Notes: generated by a model not told the origin, from the sequence alone. 36,263 nucleotides of DNA from Bacteroidia bacterium (GCA_030537295.1 JAUNNU010000012.1:1-36263), one strand, 5' to 3'; numbered from the stretch's first letter, positions 9,062-17,491 are shown. Made by a program: numbers and translations.

Positions 9062-10047
9062 AATCTATTTATAAGTTCCTTAATATCAATATTATACGCA
9101 CATTTAAAATGACCTTTCGGACATTCTTTGTAACCATGCAGCCCGCAAGGACGGCAGTCCAATCTCTCGTGTGTCTCAACGACGACACGGTCTTCCGACA
9201 GCGGTCCGAAGCCGAAATCCTCTATCGTGGAACAGAAAACCGCCGTCGTCCTTGCATTCTGCGAACTCGCCAAATGCATTGGAGATGAATCGTTTACGTA
9301 GTTCATACGCGCATCTTTCATCAACGCCGCCGACTCAAGCAGCGACAATTTTCCGGCAAGGCTTTCGACATTTTTCCCCGTCACCTGATTCATGATGCGG
9401 TCGCAAATCCCGACATCGTCTTTTCCTCCCAAAAGATAAACCTTCAAATCATCGGGAACGAGTCTCAAAAACTCAACCCAACGATCTTCCGGAAACTGTT
9501 TCGTAAACCACAGCGAACATGGCGCAATACAAATGTAATCATTTGATTTATATTTGTTTACACTTTCAAAAATCCGCTTTGACGGATAAAGTCCAGGCCG
9601 CATCGGTTTGTCATCGGTGATATGTTCAATCAGCTTGTTGTTTCGGTTCACTTCATGAAGATCCGGCACACCAATCTGATGTTTTATCTTACGTGTGAAA
9701 AAAATGCTGAACGGATTCTTGTCAAAACCCGCAGTCTCCTTAGCCTTTCCGAAAGCTGTGACAAATCCTGTTGCGGCATATCGTTGCACGTTGACAATCA
9801 AGTCATAACGTTCTTTCCTGACATTTCTCCAAATGGCAAACAGATTCCTGTATTTATGATTTTTTTTGTTCCAAACTATGACACCATTCAGATACGGATG
9901 ACTTTCAAAAAGTCCTTCATAACCTTTTTTAATCATCATATCTATCTGACTGTCAGGATAATACGAATGCAGTTTCTCGGCAACAGCCGTCGCCAGAATC
10001 ACATCGCCAATCGATGCCGTTTGTATGACCAAAAATTTCTTTCTCAT
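9058..10047 (-). CDS. Glycosyltransferase family 9 (heptosyltransferase-like)
   Basis: The 329-residue product resembles LPS heptosyltransferases (GT9, GT-B fold) that add sugars to the lipopolysaccharide core on the inner face of the cytoplasmic membrane. The N-terminus KKFLVIQTASIGDVILATAV is the family's first Rossmann strand. The C-terminal half has NDSSPMHLASSQNARTTAVF, matching the nucleotide-sugar-binding DSGPMHLA region, and ends with a Cys-rich segment (CRPCGLHGYKECPKGHFKC) seen in many members. I start at the ATG at 10045-10047. The in-frame TTG at 10060-10062 lies inside the -7 box TAATTTTG and so is unlikely to be translated. The gene is coupled to tsaC by an ATGA overlap. The sugar donor and acceptor cannot be told from the sequence. 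Confidence 0.88.
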   Translation of the reverse strand: MRKKFLVIQTASIGDVILATAVAEKLHSYYPDSQIDMMIKKGYEGLFESHPYLNGVIVWNKKNHKYRNLFAIWRNVRKERYDLIVNVQRYAATGFVTAFGKAKETAGFDKNPFSIFFTRKIKHQIGVPDLHEVNRNNKLIEHITDDKPMRPGLYPSKRIFESVNKYKSNDYICIAPCSLWFTKQFPEDRWVEFLRLVPDDLKVYLLGGKDDVGICDRIMNQVTGKNVESLAGKLSLLESAALMKDARMNYVNDSSPMHLASSQNARTTAVFCSTIEDFGFGPLSEDRVVVETHERLDCRPCGLHGYKECPKGHFKCAYNIDIKELINRL

Positions 10048-10059
10048 AATTAGAAGTTG

Positions 10060-10067
10060 CAAAATTA
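10060..10067 (-). promoter_or_regulatory. -7 box of the GT9-tsaC-S41 operon
   Basis: The minus strand reads TAATTTTG (TAnnTTTG), 12 bases before the ATG at 10047. It is divergent from the fabG promoter 36 bases away. Confidence 0.6.
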
Positions 10068-10080
10068 CTAATAATATGTG

Positions 10081-10111
10081 GTTGTAGTGTGAAAAAAAAG
10101 CATTATTTTTG
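10081..10111 (+). promoter_or_regulatory. Promoter of fabG
   Basis: GTTG at 10081-10084 (three of four matches to the -33 TTTG) and TATTTTTG at 10104-10111 (perfect TAnnTTTG) are separated by 19 bases, the consensus Bacteroidota spacing. The ATG follows 14 bases after the -7 box, so the leader is very short. Confidence 0.75.
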
Positions 10112-10125
10112 CAAAAATTTAAACA

Positions 10126-10872
10126 ATGAATCTATTACAAGGAAAAGTTGCCGTCATCACAGGAGCTGGTCGCGGCATTGGAAAGACGATAGCGTTGACA
10201 TTCGCGGCAGAAGGCTGCGACATCGCATTTACAGATTTGATTATCAATGAGATGGTTGAAGAAACACGTAACGAAATTGCGGCACTTGGCGTGAAAGTGA
10301 TTGCTTATCCGGCCAATGCTGCAAGTTACGAAGACACACAGAATGTGGTCGCGAAAATCATGGAAGACTTCGGCCGCATCGACATTTTGGTGAACAACGC
10401 GGGCATCACGAAAGACACCGCCCTGAAACGCATGACCGAAGAGCAGTGGGACGCCGTCATCAACGTGAACATGAAATCGGTTTTCAACTACACGAAGGCA
10501 GTGCAGCCGATAATGTGGCGGCAGAACCACGGCAGCATTATTAACATGAGCAGCGTGGTGGGCTGCGCCGGAAACGCCAACCAATGCAACTACGCGGCAT
10601 CGAAAGCCGGCATCATCGGCTTCACAAAGTCGGCGGCAAAGGAAATGGGCGTGCGTAACATCCGCAACAACGCCATCGCGCCGGGCTTCATCGAATCCGA
10701 CATGACAAAAGACATCCCTGAAGAAATCAAGAAACAGTGGGCGCAGGCGATACCGCTCAAACGCGCCGGCACCACGCAGGACGTCGCCAACATCGCGTTG
10801 TTCTTGGCCTCCGACATGTCTGCCTACGTCACCGGACAGGTCATCGCCGTCGATGGCGGAATGAATATGTAA
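10126..10872 (+). CDS. fabG: 3-oxoacyl-ACP reductase (short-chain dehydrogenase)
   Basis: FabG reduces 3-ketoacyl-ACP to 3-hydroxyacyl-ACP with NADPH in type II fatty acid synthesis. The 248 residues are the normal length. The cofactor motif TGAGRGIG is at 12-19 and NNAG at 90-93. The catalytic Ser143, Tyr156 and Lys160 lie in MSSVVGCAGNANQCNYAASK. The C-terminal FabG signature (APGFIESDM, then VTGQVIAVDGG) is complete. Its stop codon is followed after one base by the ATG of the vWA gene, so the two are translationally coupled. A specialised SDR acting on another keto substrate cannot be ruled out, since no other fab genes are in the window. Confidence 0.93.
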   Translation: MNLLQGKVAVITGAGRGIGKTIALTFAAEGCDIAFTDLIINEMVEETRNEIAALGVKVIAYPANAASYEDTQNVVAKIMEDFGRIDILVNNAGITKDTALKRMTEEQWDAVINVNMKSVFNYTKAVQPIMWRQNHGSIINMSSVVGCAGNANQCNYAASKAGIIGFTKSAAKEMGVRNIRNNAIAPGFIESDMTKDIPEEIKKQWAQAIPLKRAGTTQDVANIALFLASDMSAYVTGQVIAVDGGMNM

Positions 10873-10873
10873 C

Positions 10874-12892
10874 ATGTTACTGATTATCATAGCGATAGCG
10901 ACAGGACTCGCATACGCGGGACTGCTTTACATCACCAACCGCAGGCAACATTACGGCAAAACGCTGACCGCAATGTTGTTTGCGTTGAAGTCTGTTGTCG
11001 CCGCCGTTGTGATGATGCTATTTTTCAATCCGTATATCAAACAGAAAATCAATAAGATAGAGCAGCCGATAATAATTTTCGCAAAAGACAATTCGTCGTC
11101 AGTGACGATGACGAAAGACTCCGTTTTTTACAAGGACAAACTTCCGCAAATCATTGATTCTCTTAAAGATATTATCGAAAAAGATTACGATGTCGAAGAT
11201 TTCCTGTTCGGCGATGATTACACCGACATCAACCGTGCATTAAGTTCCATACGGCGGCTTTATTACAAAAAGAATGTCGGTGCCGTGGTTTTGTTTTCCG
11301 ACGGCATTGTAAATCAAGGAGTTGAGCCAGAATATAACATTGAAAAATTCCCATTCCCGGTTTATTCGGTGACTCTCGGCGACACCGTCAGCTATCCGGA
11401 TTTGCTTGTTCAGGATGTGAAATGCAACAAGTCAGTCCCCGCTTCCATGTCGTTCCCGTTGCGTATAACTGTCAACGCCAACAACGCAAAGAATGCGACG
11501 ATGCAAGTCACCGTAAGACTTGACGGCATCGAGGTGGAGAACGCCTCCGTGGAAGTAACAAACAACCGCTTCTCCAAAAACCTCGATTTCAACATCATGC
11601 CCGACGGCGAAGGCATGAAACAAATTGACATTCAAATAGATGGTCTCGCCAATGAACCACAGTTACTTAATAACAGACGTCGGCTTTTCATCGAGGTCAT
11701 CGACAGGAAATATAAAGTCCTTTGCTATGCAAAAGCGCCTCATCCCGACATCGCCGCGATAAAATCCGCCCTCGGTGAACATTACGAGTTCGAGACTGTT
11801 TTCGCAAATACGTCTGACAACTCCGTGAAATTTTCAGAAAATAACTTCAACTTGTTGATTGTGCATCAGTTACCGATTCCTGAAAACGTAAACGGATTTG
11901 ACGTGAAGTCGCTGCCTGTTTTGTCAATCGTCGGTTCCTCAACAGACATCGATGAATTTAACGACTCGCAGAACACCGTTGACATCAAAAAAGGCGCGGT
12001 CAGCTCAAATCTCGACATCAAGGCGCGTTTCAACAACAATTTCGGACTTTTCACCATCAGTTCCGACATCAAAAACGAAATAAGCTCCTACCCGCCTCTC
12101 TCGCTTCCTCATCTCGACTTTCTTTTCAAATCGAATCATGAGGAACTTATGTTTATGAATATCATGGATTTACAGACTTCAAATCCAATGATGACTTTCA
12201 CAAATGATGTCAATAGCAGGAAGATGGCTTTCCTGTTCGGGACCGGCTGCTGGCATTGGAAACTTTACGATTATTTCCACCACAAAAACCACGATGGTTT
12301 CAACGAGATTTTCAGTAAGACGGCGAAATATCTTCTCACAGAAACAGATAAAGAACTGACAATCAACCACAAAGAGAGTTATCTTTCAAATGAAAACATC
12401 AGTTTCACGGCAGAGCTTCGCAATCCGAGCCGCGAACTCGTGAACGAGCCTGACATTCACATCACTATTTTCAACAAACACGACAAAAAATCATACGACT
12501 ATGTTTTTGCGAAAGGCGAGAACAACTATCATCTGAACATCGGGATGTTGCCCGAAGGCGTTTACACATATACCGCCTCGGCAAGCCTCGGCGGTATCGA
12601 CTATTCCGCCGGAGGAAGTTTCACTGTCGTGAAATTAGGCATTGAAGCACAAGACCTTACGGCAAAAATCGAAAGGATGAGACTGCTCGCCGGACAAACC
12701 GGCGGCAAGCATTATCATATCACTGACATCCGAAATCTCACAAAAGACCTGAATGATGACAGCCGAATCACTTCAGTTTCCCGCCAGGAAACGAAATACG
12801 ATGACTTAATCAATCTCAAATGGTTGTTTTTCAACATTTTAGGATTAATAACGATTGAATGGATCTTAAGAAAGGTGTTTGGAGGATATTAG
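10874..12892 (+). CDS. Membrane-anchored von Willebrand factor A domain protein
   Basis: The 672-residue protein has two N-terminal membrane segments (about 1-20 and 33-51), a large domain and a C-terminal membrane segment (about 647-665, WLFFNILGLITIEWIL). A vWA-like metal site is visible as DNSSS (72-76), with VLFSDG downstream as in other vWA folds. The motif GTGCWHWKLYDY (about 455) corresponds to the GEGxWRWRLYDY segment of a widespread membrane vWA family in Bacteroidota that lacks a firm function. The domain between the membrane segments is probably periplasmic. The start is one base after the fabG stop, giving tight coupling. The stop TAG is the first part of a TTAGGAGTTT repeat. Confidence 0.8.
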   Translation: MLLIIIAIATGLAYAGLLYITNRRQHYGKTLTAMLFALKSVVAAVVMMLFFNPYIKQKINKIEQPIIIFAKDNSSSVTMTKDSVFYKDKLPQIIDSLKDIIEKDYDVEDFLFGDDYTDINRALSSIRRLYYKKNVGAVVLFSDGIVNQGVEPEYNIEKFPFPVYSVTLGDTVSYPDLLVQDVKCNKSVPASMSFPLRITVNANNAKNATMQVTVRLDGIEVENASVEVTNNRFSKNLDFNIMPDGEGMKQIDIQIDGLANEPQLLNNRRRLFIEVIDRKYKVLCYAKAPHPDIAAIKSALGEHYEFETVFANTSDNSVKFSENNFNLLIVHQLPIPENVNGFDVKSLPVLSIVGSSTDIDEFNDSQNTVDIKKGAVSSNLDIKARFNNNFGLFTISSDIKNEISSYPPLSLPHLDFLFKSNHEELMFMNIMDLQTSNPMMTFTNDVNSRKMAFLFGTGCWHWKLYDYFHHKNHDGFNEIFSKTAKYLLTETDKELTINHKESYLSNENISFTAELRNPSRELVNEPDIHITIFNKHDKKSYDYVFAKGENNYHLNIGMLPEGVYTYTASASLGGIDYSAGGSFTVVKLGIEAQDLTAKIERMRLLAGQTGGKHYHITDIRNLTKDLNDDSRITSVSRQETKYDDLINLKWLFFNILGLITIEWILRKVFGGY

Positions 12893-12935
12893 GAGTTTGA
12901 GGAAATTTAGGAGTTTAAGGAACTTGAGGATTTTT
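12888..12935. repeat. Degenerate tandem TTAGGAGTTT-type repeat at the end of the vWA gene
   Basis: Successive units TTAGGAGTTT, GAGGAAATT, TTAGGAGTTT, AAGGAACTT and GAGGATTT follow each other, beginning in the last codons (the stop TAG is at 12890-12892). Nothing suggests that they are coding. Confidence 0.6.
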
Positions 12936-12967
12936 TAAATTTAACAATATTATAAATCATTAAAAAT

Positions 12968-12984
12968 GAATCGCATAGCGATTC
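12968..12984. repeat. Perfect palindrome GAATCGC-ATA-GCGATTC in the slyD leader
   Basis: Seven-base arms surround a 3-base loop, 12 bases before the slyD ATG. It also creates a 9-codon mini-ORF (ATG 12966 to TAA 12995) ending one base before the slyD start. A near copy lies at 8446-8462. Confidence 0.6.
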
Positions 12985-12996
12985 CACATCAGTAAA

Positions 12997-13539
12997 ATGA
13001 AAGTAGCTAACAACACAGTAGTCACATTGACTTACACACTGCACAACGACACTATTGAAGGCGCGGTCATCGACCAGGCCACGAAAGAACATCCGCTTGA
13101 AGGCATTTTCGGCCACGGCATGTTCCTTCCGAGATTTGAAGAATGTCTGCAAGGCCTTGAGCCGGGCGACACATTCGGTTTTCACCTCACGCCAGCCGAA
13201 GGTTACGGCGAACGCAACGAAGATATGGTTTACACCGTGAAAAAAGACATGTTCCTCAACGAAGACGGAACGCTCAACGAGCTTTGCAAAGTCGGTAACA
13301 CATTGCAATTCAGCGTTGACAACGGGAACATCATTCCAGGAACAATCAAAGAGATCAGCATTGAACTCGTGAAGATCGACTTCAACCACCAGCTCGCCGG
13401 CGTGCCATTGTTCTTCGAAGGCGAAATCCTGGCGGTTCGCGAACTCACCGAGGCCGACATGGGCGGCGGATGTCATCACTGCCACCACGAAGACGGCGGC
13501 TGCGGAAACTGCGACGGCGGTTGCGACGGTTGCAAATAA
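12997..13539 (+). CDS. slyD: FKBP-type peptidyl-prolyl isomerase, SlyD-like, with Cys/His-rich metal tail
   Basis: SlyD is a cytoplasmic prolyl isomerase and chaperone that in enterobacteria also binds and delivers nickel. This 180-residue copy has the split FKBP domain (1-70 and about 125-150) with the insert-in-flap domain between them. Diagnostic segments are PLEGIFGHGMFLPRFEECLQ and IDFNHQLAGVPLFFEGEILAV. The tail (156-180) carries six cysteines as three CXXC pairs (159/162, 169/172, 176/179) and four histidines (160, 161, 163, 164), consistent with binding soft metals. No hydrogenase or urease genes are in the window, so its metal role is inference. It ends before a strong bidirectional terminator. 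It is probably expressed separately from or weakly with the upstream vWA gene, 104 bases away. Confidence 0.93.
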   Translation: MKVANNTVVTLTYTLHNDTIEGAVIDQATKEHPLEGIFGHGMFLPRFEECLQGLEPGDTFGFHLTPAEGYGERNEDMVYTVKKDMFLNEDGTLNELCKVGNTLQFSVDNGNIIPGTIKEISIELVKIDFNHQLAGVPLFFEGEILAVRELTEADMGGGCHHCHHEDGGCGNCDGGCDGCK

Positions 13540-13554
13540 CAAATCGAAAGCAAC

Positions 13555-13590
13555 AAAAAAGCAAGGATCATAAATGACCCTTGCTTTTTT
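13555..13590. terminator. Bidirectional intrinsic terminator between slyD and the barrel protein gene
   Basis: AAAAAAGCAAGG and CCTTGCTTTTTT form a perfect 12-bp stem around a 12-base loop. The A/T runs make it work for both converging genes. Confidence 0.9.
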
Positions 13591-13607
13591 GTCTGACAAT
13601 CAACAAA

Positions 13608-14279
13608 TTAGAATTTGTAAATCATACCAAGTACAATATCAGTGCTCTCATTAACACCGAAACCGAAAGTATTTGACTTCTCTGTCACTTCGCAATTAGC
13701 AAAACCCGTTTGAGAATCCGTCGTGATTTTTGAGCCAACATAACCGATGCTCAAAACATTCAATTTTCCGCTGAGTGAAAAATGCTCGTTAAGTATGAAC
13801 TCAATGCCAGGGACGACTGCGACACCCCATTCAAAACATTTTGGTCCTTTTTCGCATGTTCTATCATTGTCAACAATAGTAATGAAATTGTCGTATGTTC
13901 CTGCAAATGAAACCTTTGCGTCTGCAAACAATTTTACTCTATTGAAATTGCCATAGACATAACGGAAAAATGGAGCTGCCTTCCATGTTGAAATATTGTT
14001 CTTGTATGTCACGTCATTTTCAGCGTCAGTCTTCACTGAAGATATTCCATATCCAACTTCAAGACCAGCACCAAATTTTTCATTGAACATGTAGCCGACA
14101 AATGGATTGATTTCAAAAATTGTAGTTTTTGGATTGTCATAAGTCGTTGTAAGAATGTCTGTTTTTGTTTCAACTTTTCCTGAATTAAAACCGAAACCGA
14201 TGTTTCCACCGACAAAAATCTGGGCGTTGCAGAAAAATGCAGCCGTCACCATTGCAAATGTTAAAAATAACTTTTTCAT
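13608..14279 (-). CDS. Outer-membrane beta-barrel protein (porin-family, OmpA/OmpX-like barrel)
   Basis: The 223-residue product has a signal peptide (MKKLFLTFAMVTAAFFCNAQ) followed by alternating hydrophobic strands and ends with an aromatic residue (…IVLGMIYKF), a typical barrel C-terminus. Strand-like segments include IFVGGNIGFGFNSG, FGAGLEVGYGISSV and NVLSIGYVGSKI. This fits the small 'outer membrane protein beta-barrel' families common in Bacteroidota. Ligand or transport function is unknown. It has its own -7 box at 14347-14354 and a shared terminator downstream, so it appears monocistronic. Confidence 0.82.
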   Translation of the reverse strand: MKKLFLTFAMVTAAFFCNAQIFVGGNIGFGFNSGKVETKTDILTTTYDNPKTTIFEINPFVGYMFNEKFGAGLEVGYGISSVKTDAENDVTYKNNISTWKAAPFFRYVYGNFNRVKLFADAKVSFAGTYDNFITIVDNDRTCEKGPKCFEWGVAVVPGIEFILNEHFSLSGKLNVLSIGYVGSKITTDSQTGFANCEVTEKSNTFGFGVNESTDIVLGMIYKF

Positions 14280-14346
14280 AGCTGTAATTTATTAATTTCG
14301 CCTACTCTTTATGAGATTTTCGGCATCCTCTCTTTGAATTTTTTTG

Positions 14347-14354
14347 CAAATGTA
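14347..14354 (-). promoter_or_regulatory. -7 box of the barrel protein gene
   Basis: The minus strand reads TACATTTG (TAnnTTTG), 67 bases before the ATG at 14279. It lies just downstream of the polyserine gene stop. Confidence 0.55.
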
Positions 14355-14392
14355 CACATTATTTCGATATATAAAATAAAATTTTGAATTAT

Positions 14393-15463
14393 TTATCTTC
14401 TTCCGCCGCCCGACCTCGAGCTGCTTGAAGACGAGCTTGAACTACTTGACGATGAACGCCTTGATGATGAACTGTTTGAAGAACTTCTTGACGACGATGA
14501 ATTTGAAATTGTCGATGACTTTCTTTGTGAACTTGACGAATTTGAAGACGATGACGTTCTCGTTGTCGAAGACGATGTCCTTGCCGAAGACGAGTTTATT
14601 GAGCCAGACGTTGAGATTCCCGAAGTTGAGCTTGAATGCACAGTTCTGCTTCTGCCTGAAGAAACATTAGCACCGCCTGAATTTCCATTGTATCTCCTTG
14701 AATTTGAGGTGCCTGCGCTCACCGCCGCCGAGTTATGATAACGGTTGCCTGAAACTCTCGGCGCAGATTGCGTGTGATTCACCGTGGTAGTGACGACAGT
14801 TCCGCCCACAGGCGCAACAATATGAACGCCGCCGCCCGGATGCCAGTTGTTCCCGTTGAAAACCACGTAGTTATTATACACACAGCAAGGATTGTATCCG
14901 TAAGCGTAAGCCCATCCCGGAGGCGGTGTCACATAATAATATCCGTAAACCGGCGGACGCTGCAAATGCACGTCAAAATGATAGTTGACCACCGGTTCCG
15001 GCTCTTTCGTCACGACGTAATCCACGTTATTCATCGGGGCGGACAAACAAAGCGAAATCGACTTGAACTGTTCGTATGCCGTAAGCGGATACCATTGATT
15101 TTCAAATTCATAAACAGGCAGAACCGAATACACCGAATCATAATAAAGCAGACCGAGATCCATTTCCAACTTGATTCTCTTTATCTCTCCCGCCTTGACC
15201 TTAATGCTTTTCTTGACGTAATAGTGGTCAACGTCCGGCTCCATCAAAATGATGAAATCGCCTTTGTATGTCTCGGAGCCGATGTTTTTCACGTCATAGT
15301 AAAACTGGGCGTAGTCTTCATCGTTGGCAGTATATAACTCCATTTTCGGCTGCGAGACCATCAACAGCTCCGGCTCGTAATAGGTCTCCAACATTTCTTG
15401 CGCATCGATTTTCATCGAGATCAACACGCTGATTATCAGCATTAAAAATTTGATGTTTTTCAT
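14393..15463 (-). CDS. Exported protein with polyserine C-terminal tail, function unknown
   Basis: The 356 residues start with a signal peptide (MKNIKFLMLIISVLISMKIDAQ). Residues 23-145 form a probable beta-sandwich. Residues 170-215 are rich in Pro, Tyr and Gly (VYGYYYVTPPPGWAYAYGY). The last 110 residues are mostly Ser, Thr and Arg, ending in 13 consecutive serines and then RSGGGRR. The serine run uses AGC, AGT, TCA, TCG and TCT codons mixed, so it is maintained at protein level rather than by simple slippage of one triplet. No T9SS sorting domain is present. The basic, disordered tail could bind polyanions or the cell wall, but this is a guess. It starts 18 bases after the glgB stop, so it is the last gene of that operon. 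Confidence 0.75.
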   Translation of the reverse strand: MKNIKFLMLIISVLISMKIDAQEMLETYYEPELLMVSQPKMELYTANDEDYAQFYYDVKNIGSETYKGDFIILMEPDVDHYYVKKSIKVKAGEIKRIKLEMDLGLLYYDSVYSVLPVYEFENQWYPLTAYEQFKSISLCLSAPMNNVDYVVTKEPEPVVNYHFDVHLQRPPVYGYYYVTPPPGWAYAYGYNPCCVYNNYVVFNGNNWHPGGGVHIVAPVGGTVVTTTVNHTQSAPRVSGNRYHNSAAVSAGTSNSRRYNGNSGGANVSSGRSRTVHSSSTSGISTSGSINSSSARTSSSTTRTSSSSNSSSSQRKSSTISNSSSSRSSSNSSSSRRSSSSSSSSSSSSSRSGGGRR

Positions 15464-15481
15464 ATTTTAATAATTTTAGGT

Positions 15482-17491
15482 TTACCAATCGTTTTTGTCG
15501 CAGGAAAACACGCTTGCTGTCCTCGCGACATTGTAAATTTTCATCGTCACCTTCTCACCGTCTTTTTCCGATGGGAAAATTGTGTTCGTGTTAACATTTT
15601 CGAAGCCGCCGAAACGTTTCTCATCAGTGCTGAAAATGATTTTGTAATCGCCTGTGTTTTTCACATCTATCTGATAATCAGGCAATGATTCCTGTCCCCA
15701 GTTGAAAACGAAAATCAAATTATCACGTTCAAAGACGATGGTTTTGTTTTCCTCATCGGCATTCAGAAGCCAGGCCGGAGCCGCTGACATCACCTTCGTC
15801 TTTTTCATCAACTTAAGCATTTCATTGTCAAAGTCATTGAGCCAGTGATACTTAAGATTTTTATTATCAACCAACGACCATTGGCGGCGTGCATGTTTGT
15901 AACTCCAGCCGTTATCTTTTCTCGGGAAATCAATCCATTCAGGATGACCGAACTCGTTGCCCATGAAATTAAGCCATGCGTCGCCGCCGAGCGAAATCGT
16001 GAACAGTCGAATCATTTTATGCAATGCGATGCCTCTGTCAACGACAAAATTCTGCGAATCTTTCGACATCGAAGTGTATATTTCTTTGTCTAAAAGTCTG
16101 TGCGCCAATGTTTTATCGCCAACCATCGCCTGATCGTGGGATTCGGCGTAAGCAATCGTTTTCACATCACTCATCCTGTTGGTCATCGTGAAGAAAAACT
16201 CGTGCATGTTCCATTCTTCGTCAGTCTGGTCTTTCAGAACCTTTATCCAGAAATCGGGAAGCCCCATTCCCAAACGGAAGTCGAAACCGATGCCGCCGTC
16301 CTCAATCGGAGCGCAAAGTCCGGGCATACCGCTCACATCTTCAGCGATGGAAATGTATTTTTTGTCAAGCTCATGTATCAATTCATTAGCGAGTTGTAGA
16401 TATGTAACCGCCTCATTGTCAACATTTTTCCCAAAATATTTCAAAGGATCATCAAAAGTGACACCGATGCCGTGGTCAAGGTAAAGCATGGATGTCACGC
16501 CATCAAAACGATAGCCGTCGAAATTATATTCTTCAAGCCAGTAACGCACATTTGAAAGAAGAAGCTGCAAAGTCTCGATTTTCCCGTAATTGAAAAGTTT
16601 GGAGTCCCACAAAGGATGTTCGCCTTCTTTTCCAGTCTTAAGATATTGATAATCAGTTCCATCAAACAGGTTCATCCCTTCTCGGACGTTTTTCACCGTA
16701 TGAGAGTGAACGATGTCCATTATGACGAGCAGTCCGAGCCTATGTGCTTCATCCACAAGCATTTTCAAGTCTTCCGGCGTGCCGAAACGCGAGCTTGCCG
16801 CAAAAAGGTTGGAGACGTGATAGCCAAACGAGCCGTAATACGGATGTTCGGCAATCGCCATCAATTGAACAGCGTTATAACCATCCGCTTTGATTCGTGG
16901 CAACACATTGATTCTGAAATCGTTATAAGAACTCACACCCTCTTTTTCCTGCGCCATCCCGACATGAGCCTCATAAATGAACAACGGCTCGTTTTTTATT
17001 TCAGGATGTTGATTTTCAAAAACATACGGTTTTTCAGGATTCCAAAACTGACCGCGGAAGTCCTTCGAATTTTCGTCTTGCGACACCTTATTAATATATA
17101 TAGGAATCCGTTCCTGCTCGCCGATGCTCGACTGTACAAGCACCTTCAGCAAACTTCCGTGAACGAGACGTTTTGAATATTCCGAATCAGAAAGAAAAAT
17201 CTCCCAAATACCATTTGCGGTTCTTTCCATCGGGTCGGCGTAACGATCCCAGCCGTTGAAATCGCCGAACAACGACATATAATGCGCGCCCGGCGCCCAC
17301 TCGCGGTACCACCAACCACGACGTTTCTTGTCATAATGAAAACCAAAAAACTCGTGTGCCGAAGCAAAGTTTTTCAAGCTACCATATTGATTGACAATCA
17401 TTTTCTTGCAATCACAGTAGCAGTCATAACGTTTCTGCACCTCATCGGCGACAGGATTCAGCCAACTGTCTTTTTCAACTATTTTCATCAT
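15482..17491 (-). CDS. glgB: 1,4-alpha-glucan (glycogen) branching enzyme, GH13
   Basis: The enzyme moves short alpha-1,4-glucan chains to alpha-1,6 branch points in glycogen. The 669-residue product has an N-terminal CBM48-like domain (about 45-120, FGFHYDK…WYREWAPGAHYMSLFGDFNGW), a GH13 barrel and a C-terminal beta domain. The catalytic residues are Asp330 (DGYRFDGVTSM), Glu384 (SIAEDVSGMP) and Asp453 (AYAESHDQA). The overall layout, with GYRFDGVTSMLY and FMGNEFGHPEWIDFPR, resembles the eukaryotic-type branching enzymes. I start at the ATG at 17489-17491. The next codon is also ATG, and a TTG at 17504-17506 is the only alternative upstream. It is 24 bases after the amylase stop, in one operon with it. 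Confidence 0.93.
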   Translation of the reverse strand: MMKIVEKDSWLNPVADEVQKRYDCYCDCKKMIVNQYGSLKNFASAHEFFGFHYDKKRRGWWYREWAPGAHYMSLFGDFNGWDRYADPMERTANGIWEIFLSDSEYSKRLVHGSLLKVLVQSSIGEQERIPIYINKVSQDENSKDFRGQFWNPEKPYVFENQHPEIKNEPLFIYEAHVGMAQEKEGVSSYNDFRINVLPRIKADGYNAVQLMAIAEHPYYGSFGYHVSNLFAASSRFGTPEDLKMLVDEAHRLGLLVIMDIVHSHTVKNVREGMNLFDGTDYQYLKTGKEGEHPLWDSKLFNYGKIETLQLLLSNVRYWLEEYNFDGYRFDGVTSMLYLDHGIGVTFDDPLKYFGKNVDNEAVTYLQLANELIHELDKKYISIAEDVSGMPGLCAPIEDGGIGFDFRLGMGLPDFWIKVLKDQTDEEWNMHEFFFTMTNRMSDVKTIAYAESHDQAMVGDKTLAHRLLDKEIYTSMSKDSQNFVVDRGIALHKMIRLFTISLGGDAWLNFMGNEFGHPEWIDFPRKDNGWSYKHARRQWSLVDNKNLKYHWLNDFDNEMLKLMKKTKVMSAAPAWLLNADEENKTIVFERDNLIFVFNWGQESLPDYQIDVKNTGDYKIIFSTDEKRFGGFENVNTNTIFPSEKDGEKVTMKIYNVARTASVFSCDKNDW

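Noticed and set aside
10048..10062. TTG start for the GT9 gene 15 bases upstream of the ATG
   Set aside because: The TTG is part of a perfect -7 box, so it would not be in the mRNA. The same reasoning favours ATG over TTG for the GH106, amylase, glgB and nucleosidase genes.
10126..10872. FabG as part of a sulfonolipid gene set with the cysteate-synthase-like enzyme
   Set aside because: The genes are 20 kb apart with unrelated operons between. FabG here has ordinary fatty-acid-synthesis signatures.
10135..10890. Long antisense open frame (251 codons) opposite fabG
   Set aside because: The sense strand encodes an unmistakable full-length FabG. The opposite frame is Cys/His/Val-rich without family resemblance and is a codon-bias shadow.
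12907..13599. Antisense frame of 230 codons opposite slyD
   Set aside because: It would run through the bidirectional terminator and mirrors the SlyD sequence. It shows no recognisable domain.
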